Of a stretch of 64,000 nt of DNA, positions 51,299 to 60,649 are shown one piece after another; the stretch's first letter is position 1; each line of letters opens with the position of its first letter. The position numbers were made by a program, and so were the translations under genes. Source of the DNA: Spirosoma panaciterrae DSM 21099 (GTDB lineage Bacteria; Bacteroidota; Bacteroidia; Cytophagales; Spirosomataceae); the NCBI RefSeq assembly GCF_000374025.1, contig NZ_KB893198.1, forward strand, positions 1-64,000, in the 5' to 3' direction. The notes beneath the pieces are model-generated. The model was not told the origin of the DNA. It searched no databases and saw nothing but the letters and a program-made list of their open reading frames with translations.

Positions 51299-52000
51299 TC
51301 ACTTAACGACAAACTCCTCGTCGCTCAGGCCAGTATTAAATTCATATTTGCTCACTTGGGTCACGTATTGCCCAGTTGAGTTAGTATCGATCGAATGATA
51401 CGGGAGCTGAATCCCATTTACAGCTCGATAGTCGCTTATGTCCATCGTCAGAGGACCATCCTGATACGCATAAACCGTTCTTACCAACAGGCCGACCTGG
51501 GTGTCATAGTAAGAAGTCCAAAGAGCTGTTCCATTTGCCAGTGTATATGCAATTTTGTAGGCTTGTTTGCCCTTAATAGCTTCCGTACCCTCCAGCGAGT
51601 ACTTGACGTTATTCTTCTTGAGGTTCAGCTCTGGTATCCACTGACCGTTTAGAAGCTCAAGTTGTAGATCTGCCGGCTTAGTTGGCATGGGGCTATCCCC
51701 AAATTTGGCCGTCACTTGTTTGCCATCGATAACCTGCCAGTAGATGATTTTCCCGGTTCCGTCGTTGATGACAACAAGCCTTTTGTCCGGTATCTTGTAC
51801 TTCCAAATTTGCTTGTTACTTGCACTGTTGTTAGATATAGTTGACTGAGCACTAATGTCTTTGATCTTTTCTAGGGCTTCTTTCCCTCCGAGGACTTTAA
51901 TGTATTTGTTAATCACCTCATCAGCGGAGGGACTTTGTTGAGCGGAAGCAGTGAGCGAATAGACTATAGATAAGGTTAATACTAAAAGTAACTTTTTCAT
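51299..52000 (-). CDS. Secreted LolA-like lipoprotein-sorting-type protein
   Basis: 233 residues with signal peptide MKKLLLVLTLSIVYSLTASA. SADEVINKYIKVLGGKEALE is the opening of the outer-membrane-lipoprotein-sorting-like family, followed by repeated beta strands (DGKQVTAKFGDSPMPTKPAD, YYDTQVGLLVRTVYAYQDG). The fold is a half beta-barrel similar to LolA/LolB. It should be periplasmic and may carry a hydrophobic cargo. It is not next to other Lol genes. Confidence 0.85.
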   Translation of the reverse strand: MKKLLLVLTLSIVYSLTASAQQSPSADEVINKYIKVLGGKEALEKIKDISAQSTISNNSASNKQIWKYKIPDKRLVVINDGTGKIIYWQVIDGKQVTAKFGDSPMPTKPADLQLELLNGQWIPELNLKKNNVKYSLEGTEAIKGKQAYKIAYTLANGTALWTSYYDTQVGLLVRTVYAYQDGPLTMDISDYRAVNGIQLPYHSIDTNSTGQYVTQVSKYEFNTGLSDEEFVVK

Positions 52001-52170
52001 TATTTTAGTGAAATTTAAATAGGTGGAATGTCACATCAAATCTACTTATATGTTTCCGTAATGCAAAAAAATGAATAGACTAATTTGTAACTCTGGGAGA
52101 ACCTGATGCTTTAGGTTAAATTCTAGTTATGAGTCTGTTGGGTTCCTTGCTGGCTACTTATGGAGTTAGA

Positions 52171-52238
52171 CAAAACCGTCTCAGGAAATGCCCCCTCCTG
52201 AGACGAAGCGAGATTTGTGTACCAATAATTCGGCGTTT
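52171..52238. repeat. Intergenic repeat, copy C, with 10-bp hairpin
   Basis: CGTCTCAGGA (52177–52186) pairs exactly with TCCTGAGACG (52196–52205), then GAAGCGAGATTTGTG and AATAATTCGGCGTTTTA follow. The order of elements matches copies A and B near the cupin gene. Confidence 0.6.
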
Positions 52239-52505
52239 TAAGCTGCGCTAAGCTAGCGTATTCGGTTGAGTGGCTTGAGGGAGCTTGATGTCAATTCTAC
52301 TTAGAAGCCTATCGGCTAAGAATTGAAGTGTCAGCCTTCGTTTAAGGGGCATCAAATTGCCTGCTCAAACTGGCCGAACCAGATGCCAACAGGTAATAGC
52401 TAAACTGTCAGTAGGCATCCTGTGAATAGGATAATGTAATGTTGCTTCATAGTCAATTCCCTTCTTTTTAGTAATTTTCCGACTACTTGCAGGCCTGGCC
52501 CACCT

Positions 52506-54479
52506 ATGACCACCGTTGACGCATCGCTTCTGGAACGACTCCATCAGGTAATTGATGAGCACATGGACCAGGCCGATTATTCTATTGATCAGCTTTGCCG
52601 GGAGCTGGGCGTCAGCCGGACTCGTCTGTTTCGGGTAACCAAAGAATGCACCGGACTCTCCATTGCCCTCTATATCCGCCAACGGCGACTCCTGTATGCC
52701 CACCAGCTCCTGATGACAACCGAGCTGCGTATTGCCGAGATTGGCGACCGGGTTGGCATCTCGAACCCCTCTAATTTTAGTAAATATTTTACTGAGCACT
52801 TCGGGGAAAGTCCCTCCACGCTACGCCGACGACGGGCTGAAACCAGAGCAGAAGAAACGCCTTTTCCTAACCTCCGTTCCACCGAAGGAGCGCAGCCGCA
52901 CGCTGATACATCCATTGTTAAGGGGATAGCGGATAAACCACTGGGCCAGACAACCCATCTACAGAACGTTCGCGATCGCACCCAGCCAAGTAGGTGGTGG
53001 GTGGGTATGGGTCTGACGGGCTGTATAGTGATTATGATGCTCGGCTGGCTTCTAGCCAATCGGGCCCGACAGCCAGCGTCGGGAATGCACCCCCTACCCT
53101 CAATTGCTATTCTGCCCTTTAAAAATATGGGTCCTGCCGACACGCAGCCCCTGGTGGAGGGCATTACCGACGATGTGCATACGTCCCTATCGCTGGCTGG
53201 CACGATAAAAGTAATTGCCCGCTCATCCTCTGACCAGTATAAAGACAGCCGAAAAACCATCTGGCAGATTGGCGATGAATTGCAGGTGACCAACCTGTTG
53301 AAAGGAAGTGTCCTTAAAAATGGCGACCATCTTCAGATACGCCTGGAGCTCATCCGTACCTGGGACGATATTCGCATCTGGTCGAAAACCTATGAGGGTG
53401 GGTATGATGATCTATTTCGTTTAACCAGTCGCCTGGGTCAGGACCTTGTTCAGCAGTTCACCCAGCCCTCGGGGGAACTCATTTCTGATCGGGCGGCTCA
53501 GCCACCAACTACCAGTATGGCCGCTTACAACGCGTTTTTGCAGGGGAAGCAGTTGATCCAGACCCGCTCGAAAGCGAAAATACAGGCAGGGCTGGCCAAA
53601 TTAGATGAAGCCCTGGCCCTGGATGCTCGTTTTGCGGATGCGTATGCCGCCAAAGCGTCAGGCTATCACCTTCTGGAGAACCTGGGCTATGTGGCCAGTC
53701 CGGCCATCCAGCAGTTAGCGGAGCAGAACGCCCTGAAAGCCATCCAACTCGACAGTACCAACAGCCTGGCCTACAGCACCCTGGGTAGCGTATATGCGGA
53801 TCACTACCAATGGGCCAACGCTCAGGCGGCTTTTCGGCGGGCGTTGGCCTGCAATCCCAACGATGCCTACGCCAATTACTGGTACAGCCTGCTGCTGCGA
53901 GCTGTGGGGCGGCCCAGCGACGCCATTGTTTACAGTGCCCGGGCGCTGGAACTCGACCCACTGGCACCGGTCATGATGGCAGGCCACGTGGTCAACCAGG
54001 CCTATGCCGGCCAATTTGCGCAGGCCCGTGCCACTCTCAATCAAAATCAATTGCTGTTTGGCGACTCGTTTCTCTACCCGTTTAGCCGTGGTCTTTACGC
54101 GATGGCCCACAACGAGTATGCTGTGGCCAGGGCTGCGCTGGGTGAGACCTTACGGCTCAACCCAGCTTACACCGATCATCTGCCTTCGCTGCTATACTGC
54201 CAGGCCCGCTTAGGGCAAACCGACAGCGCCCGGGCTTACCTGGCCACCCTGCCCGATACCAGTGCCCGAAATGCCTATCTCAAGGCCGTCGTCTACGCCG
54301 GGTTGGGGGAGCGGGAGGCCTGCCTTCGATCGCTCAAAAAAGCGGCCGACGGGGGGTATATCTATAAAGACCTGCTGGTGTTCCCCCCCTTCAGAGCCTA
54401 TCACCAGGCACCCATGTTTCAGTCAATTCTACGCCAGTATGGCCTGCCTCTACGGCCCATGAAGTCAACCCTACCTTAA
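52506..54479 (+). CDS. AraC-type HTH membrane regulator with FlgO-like and TPR domains
   Basis: 657 residues. An AraC-type DNA-binding domain is at the N-terminus (about 10–105; IDQLCRELGVSRTRLFRVTK and RIAEIGDRVGISNPSNFSKY), not at the C-terminus as in most AraC proteins. One membrane helix (about 165–190) and a periplasmic-side region follow. It starts with PSIAILPFKNMG of the FlgO/adenylate-cyclase-associated family (about 200–310) and continues with TPR repeats (about 335–600; LAYSTLGSVYADHYQWANAQ). A membrane-bound one-component regulator is implied. It precedes the small lipoprotein and the giant beta-helix gene on the same strand. Confidence 0.9.
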   Translation: MTTVDASLLERLHQVIDEHMDQADYSIDQLCRELGVSRTRLFRVTKECTGLSIALYIRQRRLLYAHQLLMTTELRIAEIGDRVGISNPSNFSKYFTEHFGESPSTLRRRRAETRAEETPFPNLRSTEGAQPHADTSIVKGIADKPLGQTTHLQNVRDRTQPSRWWVGMGLTGCIVIMMLGWLLANRARQPASGMHPLPSIAILPFKNMGPADTQPLVEGITDDVHTSLSLAGTIKVIARSSSDQYKDSRKTIWQIGDELQVTNLLKGSVLKNGDHLQIRLELIRTWDDIRIWSKTYEGGYDDLFRLTSRLGQDLVQQFTQPSGELISDRAAQPPTTSMAAYNAFLQGKQLIQTRSKAKIQAGLAKLDEALALDARFADAYAAKASGYHLLENLGYVASPAIQQLAEQNALKAIQLDSTNSLAYSTLGSVYADHYQWANAQAAFRRALACNPNDAYANYWYSLLLRAVGRPSDAIVYSARALELDPLAPVMMAGHVVNQAYAGQFAQARATLNQNQLLFGDSFLYPFSRGLYAMAHNEYAVARAALGETLRLNPAYTDHLPSLLYCQARLGQTDSARAYLATLPDTSARNAYLKAVVYAGLGEREACLRSLKKAADGGYIYKDLLVFPPFRAYHQAPMFQSILRQYGLPLRPMKSTLP

Positions 54480-54510
54480 ACACCCCCTCCAGCCACCACC
54501 CGGTTGTCGA

Positions 54511-54545
54511 CCCCACTGCTCCGCCTGCTTTGGGCGGGCAGCGGG
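54511..54545. terminator. GC-rich imperfect hairpin after the regulator gene
   Basis: CCCCACTGCTCCGCC (54511–54525) pairs with a short bulge to GGGCGGGCAGCGGGG near 54532–54546. It lies 32 nt after the regulator stop. No T-run follows. Confidence 0.5.
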
Positions 54546-54593
54546 GGCAGGGTGGCTGGTCCAGCTCTGCTGAGATCAAAAAACCAACAAAAC

Positions 54594-54633
54594 GGGACGA
54601 TAGACATAGTTCTGGGACAATAGACATAGTTTT
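54594..54633. repeat. Two tandem 20-bp repeats upstream of the lipoprotein gene
   Basis: GGGACGATAGACATAGTTCT (54594–54613) is followed directly by GGGACAATAGACATAGTTTT (54614–54633), with a third partial copy starting TGGACGAATA. Repeats of this size ahead of a gene are typical operator sites, here about 110 nt before the lipoprotein start. Confidence 0.7.
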
Positions 54634-54743
54634 TGGACGAATACGCCAAGTCCTGCTGCGGAAGGTCGGCTACTTTTGTCAGCTCCCACTGGCTAGCCCG
54701 TTAGCGGTTTGGCCAGGTATTTACCCCCATTTCTGGATGCCTT

Positions 54744-55157
54744 ATGCAACTCTCCTGTTGGCTTAGCCACCGCCCCCTTTTGTGGATCGTTTCCCTGCTG
54801 CTACTCATCGGCAGTTGCACCCGCTCACCCACGCTGGATCAGAGCCAGCAGGCCAATATCGGCCTGATCAAGCAGCTTCAGGCGGCTCTCAACCAAGGGC
54901 AGTGGCAGGCTGTGGCCGGGCTGTATGCCGGGCAGGTACGCTACAAAGGCCCTTCGACCCGCTACCAGGAGGTGCTGCTGACCCCTACCCAGGTCGTGGC
55001 GGCCTATCGGGGTGGGCCTTTGGAGATTACCCAGCTCTACCCAGCCTACCAGCATCAGGTGGTGGTGGAAGGGAGGTTGCGGGAACGGCTCCCGCAGTCT
55101 ATCTGCCTGATCTATACCATTGAGCAGGGCCGCATCACTCGACAGTACGCTTATTAA
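54744..55157 (+). CDS. Small SnoaL-like lipoprotein
   Basis: 137 residues. The lipobox LLLIGSCTR places Cys25 after a hydrophobic signal. IKQLQAALNQGQWQAVAGLY and RYKGPSTRYQEVLLTPTQVV resemble NTF2/SnoaL-like folds, ending CLIYTIEQGRITRQYAY. It lies downstream of the tandem 20-bp repeats and 32 nt ahead of the giant beta-helix gene, so the two are probably co-transcribed. Unknown role. Confidence 0.7.
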   Translation: MQLSCWLSHRPLLWIVSLLLLIGSCTRSPTLDQSQQANIGLIKQLQAALNQGQWQAVAGLYAGQVRYKGPSTRYQEVLLTPTQVVAAYRGGPLEITQLYPAYQHQVVVEGRLRERLPQSICLIYTIEQGRITRQYAY

Positions 55158-55189
55158 TTTTCTTCATTTTTATTCCCGCAAAACTACCG

Positions 55190-58100
55190 ATGACTTACTC
55201 GTTTCGATCGTTCCTTGTTCCATTCTGTTACTGGCCAAGCCAGGCTAGGTTAGGCTGGTTTTTGATAATGATACTCAGCCTGCTGACGCTGACCGCTGGC
55301 GGCCAGACCATCCGCTACGTCAAACCCAGCGGCACGGGCGACGGCTCCTCGTGGGCCAACGCCAGTGGCGACCTACAGGCGATGATCAATGCCAGCCAGT
55401 CGGGCTACCAGGTTTGGGTGGCGGCTGGCACCTACAAACCCACCAGCACCACCGCCCGCGACATCAGCTTTGTGATGAAAGATGGGGTGGGCATTTATGG
55501 CGGATTTGTGGGCAACGAAGCCGCCATGACCGACCGTCCCCCCATCAACCCCGTAGCGGGGCAGCCTTCCAGCACCACCCTGAGTGGCGACATTGACAAC
55601 GATGGTATGCAGAGTGGAAACAGCTACCATGTCATTTCCAATAACAATAATGGTCTAACCAGCAATGCGGTGCTGGATGGCTTTGTCATCACCGGTGCTA
55701 CCGGCGGGGCCATCTACAACAATGGGGGCCGCCCTACCCTGACCAACTGTAGCTTCATAAACAACACTGCTAGTAACTACGGCGGGGCCATCTACAACGA
55801 GAACAACAGCCGCCCTACCTTCAACAACTGTAACTTCCAAAACAACACCGCTGCTAACAAAGGCGGAGCCATCTACAATTTAAGCAGCAGCCCCAGCCTC
55901 ACCAACTGTAGCTTCTTAAACAACAAAACTAGTAACTACGGCGGGGCCATCTACTACTACAATAGTAGCCCCAGCCTCACCAACTGTAGCTTCTTAAACA
56001 ACACTAGTAACAACGGCGGGGCCATCTACTACAGCATTAGTATCCCCAGCCTGACCAACTGTAGCTTTATTGGCAACTCGGCCACTAACGAAGGTGGAGC
56101 CATCGACTATCAGAGTACTACGGCCACGCTGGTCAACTGTGCCTTCCTGGCTAATCAGTGTAGCAACGGGCCGGGAGGTGCCATTTATTCCTATGAAACC
56201 TCCCTTTCGGTCACCAACAGTTCCTTTCAGAACAACACCTCTACATTGGGCGGGGCCATCTATACTTTCAACGGGGTGGTGACCCTGACCAACTCAGTGG
56301 CCTTTGGCAATGGAGGCAGCAACGCCTTCGGCAACCTGGTCAACAACAGCCAGCCCAGTGGCATCACAGCCACCTACTCTCTATTGGAAGCCTCGGCCCT
56401 GACCTCCGCTGTCGATGTGAGTGGACCAGGCAACCTCACCACCACCACCTCTCCTTTTACTTCCACCGCTACTGTGGCTCTAAACGCCTGTTCACCAGCC
56501 ATCAATGCAGGTAGCAATGCCGCTTACTATGCCGCCAACGGCCCCGCTAACGATCTGGCAGCCAACTCCCGTTTCTTCCCCACCGGGGGCACCATCGACA
56601 TGGGCGCCATCGAGTTTCAGGGTAGTCCTGGGCTTACCCAGCCCACCACCTATCCCCAAACCAACAACAACGCCCTGGCCTTCGACGGCACCAACGACTT
56701 TGTCAGCATCAGCCTGACCAATCGGCTCAACTGTAGCCCGCAGAGCCTCAGTCTGACCAATGCCCTCACCATCGAATACTGGTTCAAAGGCACCAATCTG
56801 CAGTCGGCCGTGCGCTACCAGCTGGATGGCAGCACGTATATCGTCGCGGGCTGGGGCAACACCCCTGGTCAGCAACTACACATCCTCTCCAACGATGGGG
56901 GCCTGAATGGCATCGCGGTAGGAGCAGCCGCCACCGATGGCAACTGGCACCATGTGGCCATGAGCTGGCAGCAGGGAGGCACCTTTGCCTCCTACCTGGA
57001 TGGCCAACTGGTGGACTCGCGGGCGGCCAGCAACACGCCCCTGCCCAGTATTGGTACCTTAACGCTGGGGGCATGGGCTGGCCAGAACGAGTTTACGAAC
57101 GGTACGCTGGATGAGGTACGGGTGTGGAACGTGGCCCGCACTCAGGCCCAGATTCAGCAGGGTATGCGGTGCAGTGTGCCGCTGTCGACCTCGGGTCTGG
57201 TGATCTACTATCCCTTCGATCAGGCGATAGCCGGGGGCAGTAACACCGACCAGACGCTGCTTTACAACCAACTCAACCCGGATCAGTTCGTGGGTAGCCT
57301 GCAGAACTTTGGCCTGACGGGCAACAGCTCCAACTGGGTGGAGGGCGCCCCGGCTACTCCGCCCACGCGGCTGTATGTGAAGGCCAATGCCAGTGGAGCC
57401 AACACGGGAGCAGACTGGACTAACGCCTTCACCGACCTGCAAAGTGCCTTGAGCTACCCCTGTAGCCAGAGCCTGACCGAAATCTGGGTGGCGGCTGGTA
57501 CCTACAAGCCCACCAGCACCACCGCCCGCACCATCAGCTTCACCATGAAAAATGGGGTGGCTATTTATGGGGGCTTTGCGGGCAATGAAACCAACCTTGC
57601 CGATCGCCCCCCCATCGACCCCGTGAGTGGTAATCCCAGCAGCAGCACACTCAGTGGCGACATCGGCACACTGGGCAATGCATCCGACAATGCCTACCAC
57701 GTCCTCTTCAACCCCCAGGGCCTGAATACAACCGCTGTTTTGGATGGCTTTGTTATCACCGGCGGCAATGCGAATGGGAGTGGCAGTAACATCAATGGGG
57801 GTGGCGTATTTAACAACGCCAGTGGATCGGGTACCACCTGTAGTCCCACATTCCGCAATTGCTCTTTCCAGAGTAATTCAGCTTCCCTAAACGGCGGAGC
57901 AATCTTCAATTATGGCACTTTAGGTATATCAAGCCCAGTGCTGGTCAACTGCGCCTTTGTGAATAATACGAGCAATTCGAGCACGAATGGCTACGGCGGG
58001 GCGATTTTCAACTATGGGAATAATGGGGGGACATCAAGTCCAACGCTGACCAACTGCTGGTTTGTGGGTAATTCGGCTTTCAGTGAAGGCGGGGCCATCT

Positions 58101-59344
58101 ACAACTATGGCTCTGGCTCTGGAAGCACCTCAAGTCCCATACTGACCAACTGCGCTTTTGTAAGCAATTGGGCAAAAGTAGGCGGAGCGATGGTCAACCA
58201 TATGGAAAATGGTGGTACATCAAGTCCAGTGCTGACCAACTGCTCCCTACAGAGTAATTCGGCCGTAGTGGGTTGGGCGATCCACAACATAGGAAGCAAT
58301 CTTACGCTAACGAACTCAGTGCTGTTTAATAATGGAAGAGTTAACACTTTTTCTTACAGCAACGGAGCATCGATTACGGCCACCTACTCCCTATTGGACG
58401 CATCGGCTCTGACCGCTTCCCTCGACGTGAGTGGGCCGGGTAATCTCACCACTACATCTTCCCCCTTTACCTCCACTGCTACAGTAGCCCTGAATGCCTG
58501 CTCATCGGCCATCAATGCTGGTAACCCTGCCAGCACCACTGCAACCAGTGGTCCCTACTCCGCTACTAACCTGCCCGCTACCGACCTGCTGGGTAATCCT
58601 CGCATTGGCAACGGGCGGGTAGACATGGGAGCCGCTGAGTTTCAGGGAACGCCCGTCAGCCTACAGGCCGCAGCCTCCCTGCCCCAGGCCAATCTGGGAG
58701 TGGTCGTCAGCCTCACCGCCACCGGGGCCTCCACCTACCAGTGGACCGCACCCCCCACCGCGCCCTTAACCTCCCCCGCCACCGGCTCCGCCGTCTCGGT
58801 CAGCCTCACCACCGCTGGCGTTCAGACCTTTACCGTGGTGGGCAGCAGTGGCCAATGCAGCCTGACAACCCTGGTGAGTGTGACGGCCCTGGCAGGTCCC
58901 GATCTATCGGCAATTATAAGCCTGCCGGATGCCAACTTCCCGGCGGGCAGTAGTAAGAACCTGTTGATGCAACTTCAGGAGGTGAATGGCAGCCCCGCTA
59001 CGGGCAATATCACCATCACCATTACGGTGCCCACGGGCTACAGTGTTAGTTTTGACAATACATTGACCAGCTTTACTGTGTCGGGTGGCGGTGCTGGTTC
59101 TGTGGACAACACCAAATGGCACCAAAGCAATAATGTGGCTAGTCAGCAGGTCAGTATTACCATCAATGGGGGCCAGTCGGTAGGGGCTAAGACGACGATG
59201 AATCTGGGCTTTACGGTTAGGCGGACGAGTGCCAATGCCGGTAGTGTGTCCAACATTACGGTGAACATAGCTGATGACAGCAGTGGCAGCTATGATGTCA
59301 ACCGGCTTAATAATGTGTATGCCCGGATTATATCAGGATTGTAA
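55190..59344 (+). CDS. Giant secreted beta-helix/LamG protein
   Basis: 1384 residues with a signal segment (about 20–40; ending LTAGGQ). Two copies of a parallel beta-helix module start YVKPSGTGDGSSWANASG (about 44) and YVKANASGANTGADWTNAFT (about 728) and share VWVAAGTYKPTSTTAR. Each contains many NCSFxNNxxxxxGGAIY units. Between them a LamG-type domain (about 500–665; TIEYWFKGTNLQSAVRYQLD). After the second copy come an Ig/PKD-like domain (about 1175–1250) and a DUF11-like domain (1255–1384). There is no obvious T9SS sorting tail, so surface attachment is uncertain. It probably binds polysaccharide or another large ligand. Confidence 0.88.
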   Translation: MTYSFRSFLVPFCYWPSQARLGWFLIMILSLLTLTAGGQTIRYVKPSGTGDGSSWANASGDLQAMINASQSGYQVWVAAGTYKPTSTTARDISFVMKDGVGIYGGFVGNEAAMTDRPPINPVAGQPSSTTLSGDIDNDGMQSGNSYHVISNNNNGLTSNAVLDGFVITGATGGAIYNNGGRPTLTNCSFINNTASNYGGAIYNENNSRPTFNNCNFQNNTAANKGGAIYNLSSSPSLTNCSFLNNKTSNYGGAIYYYNSSPSLTNCSFLNNTSNNGGAIYYSISIPSLTNCSFIGNSATNEGGAIDYQSTTATLVNCAFLANQCSNGPGGAIYSYETSLSVTNSSFQNNTSTLGGAIYTFNGVVTLTNSVAFGNGGSNAFGNLVNNSQPSGITATYSLLEASALTSAVDVSGPGNLTTTTSPFTSTATVALNACSPAINAGSNAAYYAANGPANDLAANSRFFPTGGTIDMGAIEFQGSPGLTQPTTYPQTNNNALAFDGTNDFVSISLTNRLNCSPQSLSLTNALTIEYWFKGTNLQSAVRYQLDGSTYIVAGWGNTPGQQLHILSNDGGLNGIAVGAAATDGNWHHVAMSWQQGGTFASYLDGQLVDSRAASNTPLPSIGTLTLGAWAGQNEFTNGTLDEVRVWNVARTQAQIQQGMRCSVPLSTSGLVIYYPFDQAIAGGSNTDQTLLYNQLNPDQFVGSLQNFGLTGNSSNWVEGAPATPPTRLYVKANASGANTGADWTNAFTDLQSALSYPCSQSLTEIWVAAGTYKPTSTTARTISFTMKNGVAIYGGFAGNETNLADRPPIDPVSGNPSSSTLSGDIGTLGNASDNAYHVLFNPQGLNTTAVLDGFVITGGNANGSGSNINGGGVFNNASGSGTTCSPTFRNCSFQSNSASLNGGAIFNYGTLGISSPVLVNCAFVNNTSNSSTNGYGGAIFNYGNNGGTSSPTLTNCWFVGNSAFSEGGAIYNYGSGSGSTSSPILTNCAFVSNWAKVGGAMVNHMENGGTSSPVLTNCSLQSNSAVVGWAIHNIGSNLTLTNSVLFNNGRVNTFSYSNGASITATYSLLDASALTASLDVSGPGNLTTTSSPFTSTATVALNACSSAINAGNPASTTATSGPYSATNLPATDLLGNPRIGNGRVDMGAAEFQGTPVSLQAAASLPQANLGVVVSLTATGASTYQWTAPPTAPLTSPATGSAVSVSLTTAGVQTFTVVGSSGQCSLTTLVSVTALAGPDLSAIISLPDANFPAGSSKNLLMQLQEVNGSPATGNITITITVPTGYSVSFDNTLTSFTVSGGGAGSVDNTKWHQSNNVASQQVSITINGGQSVGAKTTMNLGFTVRRTSANAGSVSNITVNIADDSSGSYDVNRLNNVYARIISGL

Positions 59345-59373
59345 AAATTGCAAGACAATTCAGCATTAGTGAA

Positions 59374-59427
59374 AGGGTTAATTGGGGCAAATCGTTAAAG
59401 GGTAGCTGTCTCAATTAACCCTCTTTT
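59374..59427 (+). terminator. Intrinsic terminator after the giant protein gene
   Basis: AGGGTTAATTG (59374–59384) pairs with CAATTAACCCT (59412–59422). The loop is 27 nt and CTTTTC follows. Confidence 0.7.
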
Positions 59428-59917
59428 CACGATATGTTTATAACTACTAACTACCCTAAAAATCATTGATCTTGAAGTGATATATCAGCAACTTTCTTAA
59501 CGTTTTCTCAGCTAAATATAATCACCATGGTTAATTGAGCCCCATTACCAGTATAGTGAGACAGGGTATGTAGTTAATTCGTCAGTGGTAGGTTGCAGAT
59601 TGATCAGGGTGTAAAGATTTTAACGCCCTTACTGATTACAAGTAAACTAGTAAATGATAAAAATTTAAGGCGTATTGAGTAGGTAATTGTATAATCTGTA
59701 TCAAGGATTTATAGAACTCCGTTGGCGTCTGACGACTCCCCTGAGGAAAAACGTCATCAGTAAATATTCAACGTATATGGATTATGTATCTGAATAGGTA
59801 ATTTATTTTTGGGGATGCAAACTCGTCATTTGACGACTCTGTGGGCCTTGTAACCCCTACAGGTTACAAAAGCTGCTTGTTGTTCAGCTTTATTTAATTA
59901 ACTGTATGTATTTTCAT
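59428..59917. other. Gene-free stretch, 490 nt
   Basis: No gene is supported. It has an 8-bp inverted repeat TTGTAACC…GGTTACAA near 59849–59872 and several copies of GACGACT. It marks the change from the GC-rich unit to the right-hand small-gene block, so an element border could lie here. Confidence 0.5.
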
Positions 59918-60169
59918 CTACGGCTGAATAATAGCCGATCGGCGAAACAGATAGCCTTTGCCAATTGGGTTCGGGCGTATGTCATTGGGGTGAAACTTTA
60001 GCGCAGCAATCGCCCTGTAAAGGCATCGGCGGCTTTTGCCACACCCGGTAATCACTTCTTCTTCGGTGGCCCAAACGGCTGAAATGGGTAGTATTGCTGC
60101 TTTTTCCAGCTCTTCGCGAACACCTTTTTTCACAGCGGACACAATCCGCTCAATAGTAAGCTCTGCCAT
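59918..60169 (-). CDS. Small helix-turn-helix-type DNA-binding protein
   Basis: 83 residues from the ATG at 60169, chosen because MAELTIERIVSAVKKGVREE starts sensibly; longer versions up to 60298 look non-coding. WATEEEVITGCGKSRRCLYR and HPNDIRPNPIGKGYLFRRSA have the pattern of excisionase/MerR-like winged-helix proteins of mobile elements. It probably regulates or assists excision. It precedes (on the same strand) nothing but the giant gene's terminator; its upstream neighbours are other small mobile-element genes. Confidence 0.65.
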   Translation of the reverse strand: MAELTIERIVSAVKKGVREELEKAAILPISAVWATEEEVITGCGKSRRCLYRAIAALKFHPNDIRPNPIGKGYLFRRSAIIQP

Positions 60170-60373
60170 ACTGAATAGAAAGTTTAAATGGTTTATGACT
60201 AATTCATGCTGCCCCTGGCATTCAAAAGTTGAGCGAGGTAACCAACATGAATAACCAGAAGTAGCCAAGTTTGCTCTTTCTACTGCAATCCCTGTCAAAA
60301 CTCACCAAATTAAGACAAAACCCCGCCTACCAGCTAGGTAAACGGGGCCACTTGACTAGGTTTCCTCCTGAAG

Positions 60374-60649
60374 CTAGTTACGTTCATCGACTAGATCACT
60401 CAGCCAATCCTTCAGGTTATCAACCGAAGCCAGGTACTTAAGGTGGCTAAGGGTAAGCTCTTCCCTACTTTCTTCCCTAATTTTGGCCAAGATCCAGTTC
60501 AGCGAATCGACTAAATCCTGAGCGCTGATATGACTACAGCAGTCTAATAACCCCTCCTGTGCGGGCGTAATTTCACGCATAAAACGGTGTGCGGTCGAGT
60601 GTACACCAGATAGTGCAAGTTCCGATATATGAGTAGCAGAGGTATTCAT
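60374..60649 (-). CDS. Small uncharacterised protein of the mobile-element block
   Basis: 91 residues, mostly helical (DLVDSLNWILAKIREESREE, YLASVDNLKDWLSDLVDERN). It starts inside the end of the next gene upstream (4-nt ATGA-type overlap at 60646–60649), so translation is coupled. No family recognised. Confidence 0.7.
   Translation of the reverse strand: MNTSATHISELALSGVHSTAHRFMREITPAQEGLLDCCSHISAQDLVDSLNWILAKIREESREELTLSHLKYLASVDNLKDWLSDLVDERN

Noticed and set aside
55703-56110. 75–81 bp repeats that could suggest a CRISPR array
   Set aside because: They code for beta-helix turns in one open frame and vary in length by codons.
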